Shown: piece by piece, positions 19,527 to 29,742 of the stretch
How positions within the stretch are numbered: position 1 is the first letter of the stretch
Layout of the letters: each line of letters begins with the position of its first letter
Assembly: GCF_003994475.1 (NCBI RefSeq)
Contig: NZ_RZNY01000001.1
Coordinates: 301,714 to 365,713 of the forward strand
Length of the DNA: 64,000 bases
Reading direction: 5' to 3'
Origin: Paenibacillus anaericanus
Lineage (GTDB): Bacteria > Bacillota > Bacilli > Paenibacillales > Paenibacillaceae
Position numbers and translations under genes: made by a program
The notes under the pieces: model-generated
Told to the model about the DNA's origin: nothing
What the model saw: the letters and a program-made list of their open reading frames with translations, nothing else
The model's database searches: none

Positions 19527-20108
19527 TTGTCTGATGATTTGTTTAGCGTGTTTCGAAGTAATGTTCGTAATTTAGATGATCTTACGCAGCGTAATTTGTA
19601 CTATGCCTTACATCAACTTGTGTATTCTAATCTATTCTTCTTGCTTAATGACCATACTTTAGTAGAAGACGCTATTAATGAGGTCTTTATTAAAGCTATG
19701 CATCATGGTCCAAAGACCAGAGAAGATTCCAATATTAAAGCCTGGTTGAAACAAGTAGCAAGGAATACTGCTTTTGATATGTTGAGAAAAAATAAAAAAT
19801 ATCGGCAAGTATTGGATATTGAATCCGTTATAGATAATGAAGACAGTACCTTGTTAACAATCTCAACGGTTGAACCTATCGAGAAAATTGTTGAAGATAT
19901 GAGTCGAAGTGCATCACTTATAGCGTGTTTAGAACAGCTTAAATGGGAATACCGTATAGTGTTATACCTGAAATATATCGAGGAGATGCCAAGTAAAGAA
20001 ATAGCTCACTTACTCGGTATTAAGGAGCCTTTAATGAGTAAGCGTCTGAAACGTGCTAAGGCAAAACTAGCCGAATTATTCTTGAACGAATGGGGGGATG
20101 AAAGTTGA
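19527..20108 (+). CDS. ECF-type RNA polymerase sigma factor
   Basis: The 193-residue protein has region 2 (HTLVEDAINEVFIKAM, then WLKQVARNTAFDMLRKNKK) and region 4 (YLKYIEEMPSKEIAHLLGI). These recruit RNA polymerase to a dedicated promoter set. The start chosen is TTG after GAGGGGGA with eight bases of spacing; the ATG in the longer frame has no ribosome site. Its stop overlaps the TTG of the next gene, so sigma factor and anti-sigma are coupled. The inducing stress is unknown. Confidence 0.9.
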   Translation: MSDDLFSVFRSNVRNLDDLTQRNLYYALHQLVYSNLFFLLNDHTLVEDAINEVFIKAMHHGPKTREDSNIKAWLKQVARNTAFDMLRKNKKYRQVLDIESVIDNEDSTLLTISTVEPIEKIVEDMSRSASLIACLEQLKWEYRIVLYLKYIEEMPSKEIAHLLGIKEPLMSKRLKRAKAKLAELFLNEWGDES

Positions 20109-20935
20109 ACCCAAACAACAAGGAATTGACCGAAGAACAGTTAGAACAATTTGCAAAATCAGCTGTTCAAGCCATCCATGCTCAAATTGACATCCCCGAT
20201 CCGGATGAAGCTTGGAAGAAGATGCATGTCCAACTTCGAAAACGCAAACAACGTTCAAAATGGATAAGAGTCTCACAATTAGGAGTTGCTATAGCCTGCA
20301 TTTCTGTCGTAATTGGTCTATTCTCAACAAACCCGAATCCAGCCTATGCTTTTAAGCAAATGGTTAGAATTGTTAAGGATACCCAAGAAGGTATCATTCA
20401 TATCTTATTTGGTGGGGAGAAAGAGAGCCCGAGTAATCGTATGTTAACCCCGCCGCCGCCTGATATTGAAGGAGAGCCATTCGACGCGTCTCAACAAACT
20501 TCTGAGCCTGTCATATCCGTCCCCAAGCAAGTATCAATAGAAGAAGTGGCCGAAATTGCAGAATTTGCAGTATTAAGTCCCGATTGGTTTCCTGATGGAT
20601 ACCATCTTGACACAGTTGAGGTTTATCCCGACTTACAAGGAAATAATAGTATCGTAAGAATGGAATACCGCAACAGTACTTCTGAGTTAATCTCCTATAT
20701 GCAGAGATCAATTAATGAATCCTCAAAGCAGACCAGCGTCAATGAATCTGTTGGCACTGTCAAGAGTGTACAGATTCATCAGGGAGAGGGATTTATCATT
20801 CTATATACCCAAGGTGGTGGGCGTATAGAATGGCTTTCTCCTGATGGATCCATCTTGCTACAAATATCGGGGAATTTGACCGAAGAAGAACTAATCAAGA
20901 TGGCTAACTCCACAACAAAGGCAGAGGATCAATAA
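20105..20935 (+). CDS. Anti-sigma factor with DUF4367 domain
   Basis: The 276-residue protein has a cytoplasmic N-terminus (about 1-55), one transmembrane helix (about 56-75, LGVAIACISVVIGLF) and an external DUF4367 domain (about 155-270, PDWFPDGYHLDTVEVYP). The layout is that of membrane anti-sigma factors that release the sigma factor when the outside domain senses a signal. The TTG start follows GGGGGGATGAAAG and overlaps the sigma stop. The stop codon sits in the loop of a terminator hairpin. Confidence 0.85.
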   Translation: MNPNNKELTEEQLEQFAKSAVQAIHAQIDIPDPDEAWKKMHVQLRKRKQRSKWIRVSQLGVAIACISVVIGLFSTNPNPAYAFKQMVRIVKDTQEGIIHILFGGEKESPSNRMLTPPPPDIEGEPFDASQQTSEPVISVPKQVSIEEVAEIAEFAVLSPDWFPDGYHLDTVEVYPDLQGNNSIVRMEYRNSTSELISYMQRSINESSKQTSVNESVGTVKSVQIHQGEGFIILYTQGGGRIEWLSPDGSILLQISGNLTEEELIKMANSTTKAEDQ

Positions 20936-20950
20936 TCCTCTGCCTTTGTT
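20914..20950. terminator. Hairpin spanning the anti-sigma stop codon
   Basis: A 15-bp perfect stem (arms 20914-20928 and 20936-20950) encloses the TAA stop. It lies between convergent genes and may act in both directions; T-runs are weak. Confidence 0.6.
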
Positions 20951-20964
20951 GATTTATGTAAGAC

Positions 20965-21456
20965 TTAGTCGATTGCTACACTATCCGAAGTAAGCGTTCC
21001 TTCTTCCCTTAACCCGTTCTTAACTGTCCAGTGAGTTGTTTTAGTCCGATAATAATATCCCGTAGTAGCCGTTGTTTCCTGACTTGTAGTAATGAAGCTT
21101 GCATTAGATTTAGTAGAGTCGCTACCTGTATAGTAATTAACCCAATCGGATCCAGTCCATCTTTGTAAGACTACCTTCACACCTATTGTATTCACAGTTT
21201 GCTTAGCATTTGTTTCTCCAGAAATCAGTACCTTACCTGAGCTTTTTTTACTAACACTTCCAACTCCGCTCTCAAGGGAAACAAATGAGCTATTAAATAT
21301 AGAATAGGGGCTAAACGTGATAGGAGGTGGCGTTGTGTGCATAGTAGTGCCACTCGCCGCTATAGGTACAGAGTTGAATAATGGAATGATCAAACCTATT
21401 AAAACAGAAATACCCAGCAACATGATCCCTTTCAAGTGAATCTTCTTATTTGTCAT
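20965..21456 (-). CDS. Small secreted protein, possibly DUF6147-like
   Basis: The 163-residue protein has a signal peptide (about 1-33, hydrophobic GIMLLGISVLIGLIIP) and a beta-rich mature part with a VVLQRWTGSDWVNYYTG segment and a final WTVKNGLREEGTLTSDSV strand. These features recall small secreted Firmicute proteins annotated DUF6147, but I am not sure of the family. The ribosome site AGAGAGAAGG is acceptable. It is divergent from the SLH protease gene. Confidence 0.7.
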   Translation of the reverse strand: MTNKKIHLKGIMLLGISVLIGLIIPLFNSVPIAASGTTMHTTPPPITFSPYSIFNSSFVSLESGVGSVSKKSSGKVLISGETNAKQTVNTIGVKVVLQRWTGSDWVNYYTGSDSTKSNASFITTSQETTATTGYYYRTKTTHWTVKNGLREEGTLTSDSVAID

Positions 21457-21669
21457 ATAAATTCGCCTTCTCTCTTCTAATTTGTACTAACCCTCCATGC
21501 TCATTACACTTCCTACTACTCCTTTCTACATATAATTCATATGAAAATACCATACATATATAAATAACGACTTATTTCCCTAAAAATTGACTATACCGAG
21601 AAATTTGACGATAAATATTTTCCTATGAGTTCCCTATTCAGCGTAGATATCGCATTCCACAAATGGTAA

Positions 21670-21741
21670 AATCTCCTTATTGTTTTTTCACTTACTATTA
21701 CTAGGCGAATAATAGGGAAACAAATTACTAGAAAGGAGATT
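21670..21741 (+). promoter_or_regulatory. Nested inverted repeats in the leader of the SLH protease gene
   Basis: AATCTCCTT (21670-21678) can pair with AAGGAGATT (21733-21741), and CTATTA (21695-21700) with TAATAG (21710-21715) inside. The outer right arm contains a ribosome-site-like GAAAGGAG that has no usable start codon after it. The rest of the 360-base gap holds no gene that I can see. This could be a folded leader; significance is uncertain. Confidence 0.35.
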
Positions 21742-21816
21742 ATATCTTTCCCTGACCTAGAAGACGCATTGAGAGAACGATTTTATACCCAAATTGAGCT
21801 GATGGAGGGAAATTAT

Positions 21817-24800
21817 TTGAAAAGGAACCTACTATTTCGGAAATTGTCAGTAATCACACTGGCATTGGGTTTGACCGTAGGGGTCATACCTGGAGTTACA
21901 GCGGCATCAAGTCATCCGCAGTTCAAACTCCCTAATCTGCAAAGGTCGACATCACTTGCTACTGAACTATCTTTTGAACCTATTATTTCACCAAAGATAG
22001 ACACCAATTCTACAAAGAAAATCAGGGTCATTGTTCAGCTAGACGGCCAACCAACAGCAGTAGGTAAATATGCCTCAAGGATGGGTATGCGTTCCGCCTC
22101 GGCCTTTTCTGAAACAGCGGTTCAAAATGAACAAAATGAATTTCTTAATGAAGTTAAGGATCAAAAAATCGATCTACAAGTTAACTATACTTACAACACC
22201 GTGCTAAATGGGTTTGAGGTTACCATTCCTGCCAATGAAATTACCGATCTCGCTGCAATTCCAGGCGTGAAATCGATTCAGAAGAACAGTACATGGTATG
22301 CACTTCCGATTGAGCCTTCCGCGGATGAAAATTATGAGATTAATCCACTGAAACAGATCGGAGCCGATCAAGCATGGGCTAGAGGCCTCACCGGTGAAGG
22401 CCTGAAAGTTGGCGTTATTGATACAGGCATCGATTATAATCATCCAGATATTAAAGACGCATATGTAGGTGGATACGATTCATTTTATCAGGATAATGAT
22501 CCTTCTGAAGAACCTCCGTTAACAATTGAAGAGGATATTAAATATAAAGTAGGGTTTGAGGGAACTTATCATGGAACCCACGTTGCGGGTACGATTATCG
22601 GTAGAGCCTCTAATACAGAAAGTGATATCGTACAAAAGGGCGTGGCCCCTGATGCTAAACTCTATGCTTATAAAGTGCTTGGTCGGGACGTAGAGAGACC
22701 AGATACCTCCACAGGAACGTCAGCACAAGTCATCGATGGGATTGAGCGTGCCGTCAAAGACGGTATGGACGTCATTAACCTCTCACTTGGCTCCGACTCC
22801 GAGAAGAACGTCAATTCTCCAGATTCTATAGCTATCAACAACGCCGTTCTATCCGGTGTCGTTGCCGTCGTTGCCAACGGAAATGCTGGGCCAGACTATT
22901 CCACTATGGGCTCCCCAGCCGGTGCTCAGCTAGCTATTGCAGTTGGGGCAGTAACCAGCGAGAGTACACACTACTCCGGAAAATTACTTCCTAATCTAGT
23001 GAATAATACATCTGTAACTACAGTTACTTATGACAGCTACGGTGATTTCAACCTAATGGGTTGGGAAACTTCACAAACTGATTTTGTAAATATACTGGGC
23101 ACAACCCCCTTGGATGTAGTTTATGTAGGTCTTGGAGATACAACTGACTACACGGGTAAAGATGTTACAGGAAAAGTAGTCTTAGTATCACGTGGGAAAC
23201 TCGCATTCGTTGATAAAATCTCAATCGCCAAAGATCATGGCGCCAAAGCAATCGTTATCTTTAACGGTAGAGCAGATGGTTCTGCCGCTGATTTGAGCGG
23301 ATCAATCGCGAACCTCGACGGTCATATTAATGTTGACCTCAGTAATAGCTTCGATTATCTTCCTACCTTTGATTTAAAAGGTATCGAGGGACGTTCTTTG
23401 GCGAGGGCATTAAGGGAAAATCCTGATCAAACACTGCAATTCACTTTTCCTACCTCCTATCCATCCGAAATCGTTCCCGGTGATACTTTGGCTGACTTCT
23501 CTTCTTGGGGACCTAACGCGGATCTGAATATGAGTATAAAACCTGATTTTACAGCACCGGGCGTGAATATCCTTTCAACCTTTCCCGGATTTGGTTCGAA
23601 CTCATATGAGCAAGCTTATCAACGTCTCAGCGGAACTAGTATGGCAGCTCCGCATGTAGCTGGGCTAGCTCTATTGTTGTTACAACAACACCCTGATTGG
23701 ACACCATTTGATATTCGGGCAGCTCTGGCAAACACAGCTGACGTACTGACCGACCCAAATGATTACTTATATGATGTTTATCAACAAGGAGCTGGACGAG
23801 TCGATGTAGGAGAAGCCATTTTGACTCCTGCATTACTTCAAAGTGTTGAACCTATTACTATTCTTGATAAAAACTATAATTCAATAAATGTTATCAATTA
23901 CAATTCATCAGCCAACTTTGGAATTGTTGCTCCAGGTTCAGGAAAACAAGAAAAGGAATTACTATTGAAGAACACTTCAAGTAACGATGTAGCTTATACA
24001 GCGGAAATTGAGTGGCATCAAGATCATGAAGGGATTGAAGCTACCTTAGATAACAGCACGATATCTGCCACTGGCGACCAAGCGACATCCTTCCATTTAA
24101 ACCTCGATGTAACAACGGACGCTAACGAAAACTTCTACGAGGGTCAAATCAATTTGGAGAGCCCTGGACTACCGACTTTGCATTTACCTTTTGTAATTTA
24201 TGTGGGTAGCGAACAACCAAGCAATGGTTTCGGCATTCAAGAAGTTCAATTAACGAATTCTATCGTTTATCCAAATCGTAATGTGCAGAATACCACAAAT
24301 CTTACCTTCAAACTGACGGCTGAAGACACAAACTATATTGAAATTAATGTTGTCGATTTGAACGATGAAGTCATAGGCTTCTTCTATATTGCGACTACAG
24401 ATGACTTTAATGGTCGTTTCGAACCTGGTGTATATGCTTTGAATGGAATTAGCGGTAGTTATCAGCCCTATTCTGAGTTAGATGAACCAACAATTGCACA
24501 TCTCAAGGATGGCACTTATAAAATCAATATTTTTGCAGCACAATTGAATAATTCGGGTCAGATAGTCAAAGATGGAGCTCGCCCAATTCAATATGAGGCC
24601 TATACATCATATCGAATTAATAACTCCGTCAGCAGTGGTGGCAATAGTGGTGGCGGTAATAGCGGCGGTGGCAGTAGTATAACAACTCCTACTCCTACTT
24701 CTTCTCCAGCAACAACCGTCAACGCTGCAACAAACGCAATCATAGAACAAGGCTTCAAACAGCTTCCTATTGTTGCAAAGACTAGTTCAGTAAGCGGCGT

Positions 24801-25941
24801 TACCATTGCCACTATTTCCGATAATGATCTGAAGGCAGCATTAACCTCAGCTACAAGTTCACCGGCAGCAATCATTATAGGCTTACCATCCAATAGCAAC
24901 GTTGAGACTTCAAAACTCTCTTTAACCGCTGAGCAAATCAAACTGCTCCAGACCTTTGATCCACAAAGTACGATCGTATTTAGTTTTGCTGGTTCTGCCG
25001 TTTCCTTCCCTGTCTCTCTATTGACTAAGGCCCCGGCGAGTAACAATCTCGAAATTGTCATTTCAAAGTCTAAAGATCTTAAGTCACACTTTGATGATAA
25101 AACCCTTGGTGGAACACTCATTGGGGAGCCTGTTTCTTTTGAGGCTAATTGGGTATCCACATCAGGTAGTCAACCTATCGAAGTACCTAACCATACCTTC
25201 ATTAAGAGATCTTTCTCCGTGCCTGGTAATATTGAACCTAATACGGCTGGTGTATTGTACGAAGAAAATGGCATGGTAAGACCCGTATCCTCACTCTTCA
25301 AGACACAAACAGATGGAACAACCCTCGTAGTTGTTAACCGTCCAGGGTTTTCCGTATACACAGCTGCGAGTCGTACTATCAATTTCAATGACATCGCTTC
25401 TTCTTGGGCTGCTTCCGATATCACGGCTCTCGCGAAGAAATTTATAATTGAGGGCACTTCAGCAACCACATTCTCGCCTCAAGCAAACTTAACACGAGCT
25501 GAGTTCACCTCACTACTGGTAAGATCACTTGGTCTACAAGGAACTGCTAATACTCAGTTTACAGATATCAAAGCATCAGACTGGTTTGCTAGCGACGTAG
25601 CAGCAGCCTATGAAACTGGATTGATTCAAGGTACGGGTAACAATAAATTTTCACCGAATGCCAAGGTCACCCGTCAAGAATTGACTGTTATTCTAGCTAG
25701 AGCTCTTAAATTGACAGGTGTACAACTCAAAGCTTCTATTCCATCCTTTACTGCTTATGCCGACGAGGCAAAAATCGCTGGATACGCTAAGGAAAGTGTT
25801 AACACTCTATCTGCTGCAGGCCTCATTTCAGGGGAGACGGTTGACGGTGGTTCATATTTCCGCCCAGATATAGCCACAACTCGTGAAACTGTAGCCGCTG
25901 CTCTCCATCAATTGTTACGTAGTGCTAAACTAATCGATTGA
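21817..25941 (+). CDS. SLH-anchored subtilisin-like serine protease
   Basis: The 1374-residue exported protease has a signal peptide (about 1-30), an inhibitor-I9-type propeptide (about 75-160) and an S8 catalytic domain with Asp202 ([13 protein letters not shown]), His252 (HGTHVAGTI) and Ser608 ([12 protein letters not shown]). A PA insert lies between His and Ser (about 420-530), then beta-sandwich regions, a Gly/Ser linker (about 950) and three SLH domains (about 1190-1374) that bind pyruvylated wall polymer. The TTG start follows GATGGAGGGA; a longer frame lacks a ribosome site in the right place. It should degrade extracellular protein while held at the cell surface. Confidence 0.93.
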   Translation: MKRNLLFRKLSVITLALGLTVGVIPGVTAASSHPQFKLPNLQRSTSLATELSFEPIISPKIDTNSTKKIRVIVQLDGQPTAVGKYASRMGMRSASAFSETAVQNEQNEFLNEVKDQKIDLQVNYTYNTVLNGFEVTIPANEITDLAAIPGVKSIQKNSTWYALPIEPSADENYEINPLKQIGADQAWARGLTGEGLKVGVIDTGIDYNHPDIKDAYVGGYDSFYQDNDPSEEPPLTIEEDIKYKVGFEGTYHGTHVAGTIIGRASNTESDIVQKGVAPDAKLYAYKVLGRDVERPDTSTGTSAQVIDGIERAVKDGMDVINLSLGSDSEKNVNSPDSIAINNAVLSGVVAVVANGNAGPDYSTMGSPAGAQLAIAVGAVTSESTHYSGKLLPNLVNNTSVTTVTYDSYGDFNLMGWETSQTDFVNILGTTPLDVVYVGLGDTTDYTGKDVTGKVVLVSRGKLAFVDKISIAKDHGAKAIVIFNGRADGSAADLSGSIANLDGHINVDLSNSFDYLPTFDLKGIEGRSLARALRENPDQTLQFTFPTSYPSEIVPGDTLADFSSWGPNADLNMSIKPDFTAPGVNILSTFPGFGSNSYEQAYQRLSGTSMAAPHVAGLALLLLQQHPDWTPFDIRAALANTADVLTDPNDYLYDVYQQGAGRVDVGEAILTPALLQSVEPITILDKNYNSINVINYNSSANFGIVAPGSGKQEKELLLKNTSSNDVAYTAEIEWHQDHEGIEATLDNSTISATGDQATSFHLNLDVTTDANENFYEGQINLESPGLPTLHLPFVIYVGSEQPSNGFGIQEVQLTNSIVYPNRNVQNTTNLTFKLTAEDTNYIEINVVDLNDEVIGFFYIATTDDFNGRFEPGVYALNGISGSYQPYSELDEPTIAHLKDGTYKINIFAAQLNNSGQIVKDGARPIQYEAYTSYRINNSVSSGGNSGGGNSGGGSSITTPTPTSSPATTVNAATNAIIEQGFKQLPIVAKTSSVSGVTIATISDNDLKAALTSATSSPAAIIIGLPSNSNVETSKLSLTAEQIKLLQTFDPQSTIVFSFAGSAVSFPVSLLTKAPASNNLEIVISKSKDLKSHFDDKTLGGTLIGEPVSFEANWVSTSGSQPIEVPNHTFIKRSFSVPGNIEPNTAGVLYEENGMVRPVSSLFKTQTDGTTLVVVNRPGFSVYTAASRTINFNDIASSWAASDITALAKKFIIEGTSATTFSPQANLTRAEFTSLLVRSLGLQGTANTQFTDIKASDWFASDVAAAYETGLIQGTGNNKFSPNAKVTRQELTVILARALKLTGVQLKASIPSFTAYADEAKIAGYAKESVNTLSAAGLISGETVDGGSYFRPDIATTRETVAAALHQLLRSAKLID

Positions 25942-25978
25942 AATGACTATGTAACATAAAGTTATTCTAAGTACGACC

Positions 25979-26027
25979 AAATCCCCTCACCTTAAGGCTA
26001 CGGCTTTAGAGGTGAGGGATTTTTTTC
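25979..26027 (+). terminator. Intrinsic terminator of the SLH protease gene
   Basis: AATCCCcTCACCT pairs with AGGTGAGGGATT (one bulged C) and runs into seven T residues. Confidence 0.8.
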
Positions 26028-26042
26028 ACTGATATCGTAATA

Positions 26043-26079
26043 TCAAAAGAAGACCGGATACTAATCCGGTCTTCTTTTG
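26043..26079 (-). terminator. Terminator of the sdhCAB operon
   Basis: A perfect 16-17 bp inverted repeat with core AAGACCGGAT and a four-base loop sits 11 bases past the sdhB stop, and read on the minus strand it ends in TCTTTTG. Confidence 0.8.
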
Positions 26080-26089
26080 ATCAAATTAT

Positions 26090-26860
26090 TTACAAACCAA
26101 GCCAATTCTTAAACATGTGCTTTGTCGTGGCTTTGTTCATTTCAGCGATTGAGGTTGTCAACGGGATGCCCTTCGGACAGGCGCGAACACAGTTCTGCGA
26201 GTTTCCACAACCTTCGATGCCGCCGTCTTCCATAAGAGCTTCTATTCGTTCCTCAGCATTCATTTCGCCCGTAGGATGTGCGTTAAACAACCTTACTTGT
26301 GAAATAGGTGCAGGACCCATGAAATTGGTCTTCTCATTGACATTAGGGCAAGCTTCAAGACAAACACCACAGGTCATACACTTGGACAACTCATACGCCC
26401 ACTGACGCTTCTTCTCCGGCATGCGGGGACCTGGGCCGAGGTCGTAGGTTCCATCAATTGGAATCCAGGCTTTCACTCGCTTCAGTGAGGTGAACATTCT
26501 GCTACGATCAATAACCAGATCACGTACGATCGGAAAAGTCTTCATCGGTTCAAGTCGCACCGGTTGCTCCAGGTTATCAACTAATGCCGCACACGCTTGA
26601 CGAGGCTTGCCATTGATGACCATCGAGCAGGCGCCGCACACTTCCTCTAGGCAATTGGACTCCCAGCATACCGGAGCTGTATCTTGCCCATTCAAGTTTA
26701 CTGGGTTTCGTTGAATTTCCATCAAAGCACTGATGACATTCATACCCGGACGGTAGTCCAGCTCGAATTCTTCCGTATAGGACGCCGCTTCCGGCTCATC
26801 TTGACGTGTAATAATGAACTTTACCTTTTTGGCAGCAGCTTTCGGTTCCGCCATAGCCAT
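26090..26860 (-). CDS. sdhB: Succinate dehydrogenase iron-sulfur subunit
   Basis: The 256-residue subunit carries the electron path from FAD to the quinone site. The [2Fe-2S] cysteines are Cys70, Cys75, Cys78 and Cys90 (CLEEVCGACSM). The C-terminal half has CMTCGVCLEACPN and CGNSQNCVRACPKG for the [4Fe-4S] and [3Fe-4S] centres. Its ATG follows AGGAGGGG. It is last in the sdhC-sdhA-sdhB order of Bacillales, 15 bases after sdhA, and ends at a strong hairpin. Confidence 0.97.
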   Translation of the reverse strand: MAMAEPKAAAKKVKFIITRQDEPEAASYTEEFELDYRPGMNVISALMEIQRNPVNLNGQDTAPVCWESNCLEEVCGACSMVINGKPRQACAALVDNLEQPVRLEPMKTFPIVRDLVIDRSRMFTSLKRVKAWIPIDGTYDLGPGPRMPEKKRQWAYELSKCMTCGVCLEACPNVNEKTNFMGPAPISQVRLFNAHPTGEMNAEERIEALMEDGGIEGCGNSQNCVRACPKGIPLTTSIAEMNKATTKHMFKNWLGL

Positions 26861-26875
26861 AGCCTTCCCCTCCTA

Positions 26876-28618
26876 TTAATCTTTTGAATAGTCGCGAACA
26901 CGTGGTGGGATCAAAGAAACGTCCACTTCATCGTAGGAAATACGCGGTCCATCTGCAGTCCAACTTGCCTTAGTCGTTTTCAAAAACTCTTCATCATTAC
27001 GTTCCGGGAAATCCGGTTTGTAGTGTGCTCCGCGGCTTTCGTTCCGCAATAATCCTCCGAGCGTCATGGCTTCGGACAACTCAAGCATATTCCACAATTG
27101 GCGTGTAAACGCAGCACCTGCATTATTCCATCGTGATGTATCGTTCATATTAATATTTTTGTAACGCTGTTTCAGCTCTTTAATCTTGCCAATCGTTGCC
27201 TCAAGCTTTGCATTGTAACGAACAACCGTCATGTTGTCCGTCATCCATTCGCCAAGCTCCTTATGAATGACATAGGGATTCTCAGTGCCGTTCATCGCCA
27301 GAAGACCTTCATATTTAGCTTCTTGTGCCTTGCGTGTATTCTCATAGACAGAAGGGTCGACATCCTCCGCCGATTTCTTTAAGCCGCGAATATATTCCAC
27401 AGACTTAGGACCAGCCACCATCCCGCCATAGATAGCAGATACAAGTGAATTCGCACCTAGACGATTCGCACCGTGATATTGATATTCGCATTCACCCGCT
27501 GCAAATAGTCCTGGTACATTTGTCATCTGATTGTAATCAACCCACATACCACCCATCGAATAATGGACCGCAGGGAATATTTTCATCGGAATTTTACGGG
27601 GGTCATCACCCATAAATTTCTCATAAATTTCAATAATTCCTCCTAGTTTAACGTCTAACTCTTTGGGGTCTTTGTGTGATAAATCAAGATAAACCATGTT
27701 CTCCTGATTAACACCGAGCTTCATATCCACACACACGTGGAATATTTCTCGTGTTGCGATATCACGGGGTACCAAGTTACCGTAAGACGGATATTTCTCC
27801 TCAAGGAAATACCATGGCTTACCATCTTTGTACGTCCAGATCCGTCCACCTTCACCACGTGCTGACTCCGACATCAGTCGTAGCTTATCGTCACCGGGAA
27901 TAGCCGTCGGATGAATTTGAATGAATTCACCATTAGCATAGTGCACACCCTGTTGATAAACCGCACTCGCTGCCGTCCCTGTATTAATAACCGAGTTCGT
28001 CGTTTTGCCGAAAATAATGCCTGGGCCACCTGTCGCCAAAATGACCGCATCCGATGCAAAAGTCACTACCTCCATCGAACGAAGATCCTGCGCGCAAATT
28101 CCGCGGCATATACCTTCATCATCGATAACAGCCGATAGGAACTCCCAGTGTTCATATTTGGTCACTAGTCCACCAGCTTCAAAGCGGCGTACCTGCTCAT
28201 CAAGAGCATATAATAATTGCTGTCCGGTCGTTGCCCCTGCGAACGCTGTCCGGTGACGCTTCGTCCCCCCGAAACGCCGGAAATCAAGCAGTCCTTCCGG
28301 TGTACGATTAAACATAACACCCATCCGGTCCATCAAATGAATAATGCCCGGCGCCGCCTCACACATCGCCTTAACCGGTGGTTGGTTTGCCAGAAAATCT
28401 CCACCATAAACCGTATCGTCAAAATGCTCCCATGGAGAGTCACCTTCACCTTTTGTATTTACAGCACCATTAATTCCACCTTGTGCACAGACAGAGTGTG
28501 ATCTCTTCACCGGAACGAGTGAGAACAGATGAACCTGAACCCCTGCCTCTGCTGCTTTGATCGTGGCCATCAACCCAGCCAGACCGCCGCCTACGACAAT
28601 TACGCTTTGTTTAGCCAT
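26876..28618 (-). CDS. sdhA: Succinate dehydrogenase flavoprotein subunit
   Basis: The 580-residue subunit oxidises succinate to fumarate at a covalently bound FAD. It shows the dinucleotide fold VVGGGLAGL (8-16), the FAD-linking His41 (KRSHSVCAQGG), the HPTAIPG active-site segment, and HYSMGGMWVD and HGANRLGANSL near the end. The ribosome site AGGAG is followed by nine bases and ATG. It is separated from sdhC by 179 bases filled by a 66-bp tandem repeat, whereas the other sdh junction is tight. Confidence 0.97.
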   Translation of the reverse strand: MAKQSVIVVGGGLAGLMATIKAAEAGVQVHLFSLVPVKRSHSVCAQGGINGAVNTKGEGDSPWEHFDDTVYGGDFLANQPPVKAMCEAAPGIIHLMDRMGVMFNRTPEGLLDFRRFGGTKRHRTAFAGATTGQQLLYALDEQVRRFEAGGLVTKYEHWEFLSAVIDDEGICRGICAQDLRSMEVVTFASDAVILATGGPGIIFGKTTNSVINTGTAASAVYQQGVHYANGEFIQIHPTAIPGDDKLRLMSESARGEGGRIWTYKDGKPWYFLEEKYPSYGNLVPRDIATREIFHVCVDMKLGVNQENMVYLDLSHKDPKELDVKLGGIIEIYEKFMGDDPRKIPMKIFPAVHYSMGGMWVDYNQMTNVPGLFAAGECEYQYHGANRLGANSLVSAIYGGMVAGPKSVEYIRGLKKSAEDVDPSVYENTRKAQEAKYEGLLAMNGTENPYVIHKELGEWMTDNMTVVRYNAKLEATIGKIKELKQRYKNINMNDTSRWNNAGAAFTRQLWNMLELSEAMTLGGLLRNESRGAHYKPDFPERNDEEFLKTTKASWTADGPRISYDEVDVSLIPPRVRDYSKD

Positions 28619-28636
28619 CTATCGTCAACTCCTAAA

Positions 28637-28793
28637 AGTTTTGTATAGCATCTTCTACTATGAATCGTCTTCGTACAAAACTTACCTCGTAAGCATTTGC
28701 CTAGTTTTGTATAGCATCTTCTACTTCGAATCATCTTCGTACAAAACTTACCTCGTAAGCATTTGCTTAGTTTTGTATAGCATCTTCTACTAG
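28637..28793 (-). repeat. 66-bp tandem direct repeat in the sdhC-sdhA gap
   Basis: Units begin at 28637, 28703 and 28769 (exact 66-base period), with two nearly identical full copies and a third partial one starting AGTTTTGTATAGCATC. Each full unit contains the inverted pair AGTTTTGTA / TACAAAACT about 30 bases apart, so each copy can fold into a 9-bp stem in the sdh transcript. The repeat fills almost all of the gap between sdhC and sdhA. I know of no named family for it. Confidence 0.9.
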
Positions 28794-28797
28794 TCAA

Positions 28798-29469
28798 CTA
28801 ACCTATTAGCGATTTTATCCCTGTTAACCATGCCGTACCGTCCGCTTGAAACTCTACTCCGCGGAACGCAAACAGTGACCAGATTAACATCACAGAAACG
28901 ATAACGCACAGGCCCATACAGATCACGGAGGACACCCGTTGAGCTCTTGGTCCAACAGTTATACCCCAACTAATCATGAAGGACCACAGGCCATTCGTGA
29001 AGTGAAAAGCTGCCGATAGAACGCCAATTAAATACAAAATGAAAAAGATCGGATTCATTACAATATCATGCATCACTCCGCCTAGCTCTTCGTGAGTAAT
29101 GTTACCTAAAGCTACTTGTACGCGAGTCTCGTATACATGCCAGATAACAAAAGCAAATACCGCCACCCCGGTCACCCGCTGCAGCAAATATCGTAGATTC
29201 CGTTCATTCGGAAACCGCGTGTTGTTCGGTTTTGCCTGAAAAGCGATAAATATTCCATATACTCCGTGATACAATAGAGGTAACCAAATCCCAAAAATCT
29301 CCAATGCTAGTACAAGTGGCAAACTATTTAGTAGAGCCACACTGTCCTTAAATCCCTGACTTCCGCCTTCCACGGCAGCAAAATTAGTAATCACGTGTTC
29401 CAGAATGAAAAATCCAAGTGGCATGACACCCAACAGAGAGTGCAGTTTTCTGGAATAAAACCCTTTCAT
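28798..29469 (-). CDS. sdhC: Succinate dehydrogenase cytochrome b558 subunit
   Basis: The protein of about 223 residues has five helices and the B. subtilis SdhC hallmarks: RKLHSLLGVMPLG (heme His), LEHVITNF, IWHVYETR and AFHFTNGLWSF. These anchor SdhAB, bind two hemes and reduce menaquinone. The start at MKGFYSRKLHS fits the family; an upstream in-frame ATG 42 bases earlier is possible. It is the first gene of the operon, and a divergent LysR gene lies 273 bases away. Confidence 0.94.
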   Translation of the reverse strand: MKGFYSRKLHSLLGVMPLGFFILEHVITNFAAVEGGSQGFKDSVALLNSLPLVLALEIFGIWLPLLYHGVYGIFIAFQAKPNNTRFPNERNLRYLLQRVTGVAVFAFVIWHVYETRVQVALGNITHEELGGVMHDIVMNPIFFILYLIGVLSAAFHFTNGLWSFMISWGITVGPRAQRVSSVICMGLCVIVSVMLIWSLFAFRGVEFQADGTAWLTGIKSLIG

Positions 29470-29742
29470 ATGTTCATATACCCCTTCCCATTTCCATCGT
29501 TTCTCTATCAATCCATGCTTGTAATAAAAAACTTCCTAAGAAAACGTATATGACAATTTCCACAAACAAGTGCTACTTTAACATGGATATAAAAGTAACA
29601 TGTGAACAACTTGTGTCACTTCCCATGTTACTCCTTTTCATCTTATAATGGAATTGCAATATAATTATTAAACGTTATAACAAATCGACATAAGCAACGT
29701 TGGCATCGAAACACGACTCAGAAATAAAGAGGGGGTACATTC

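Noticed and set aside
24600-25160. 186-codon antisense frame inside the SLH protease gene
   Set aside because: It mirrors the Gly/Ser- and Ala-rich coding sequence and has no ribosome site; the protease frame has clear domains over the same bases.
28600-28797. 65-codon frame with 22-residue repeats through the sdhC-sdhA gap
   Set aside because: It exists only because the 66-bp repeat has a length divisible by three; there is no ribosome site, and the frame is not that of sdhA.
29560-29660. Catabolite (cre) or sigma-A sites in the sdhC-LysR gap
   Set aside because: An AAGAAAACG stretch near 29537 differs from cre at two key bases, and the TATAAT at 29644 has no -35 at the right distance.
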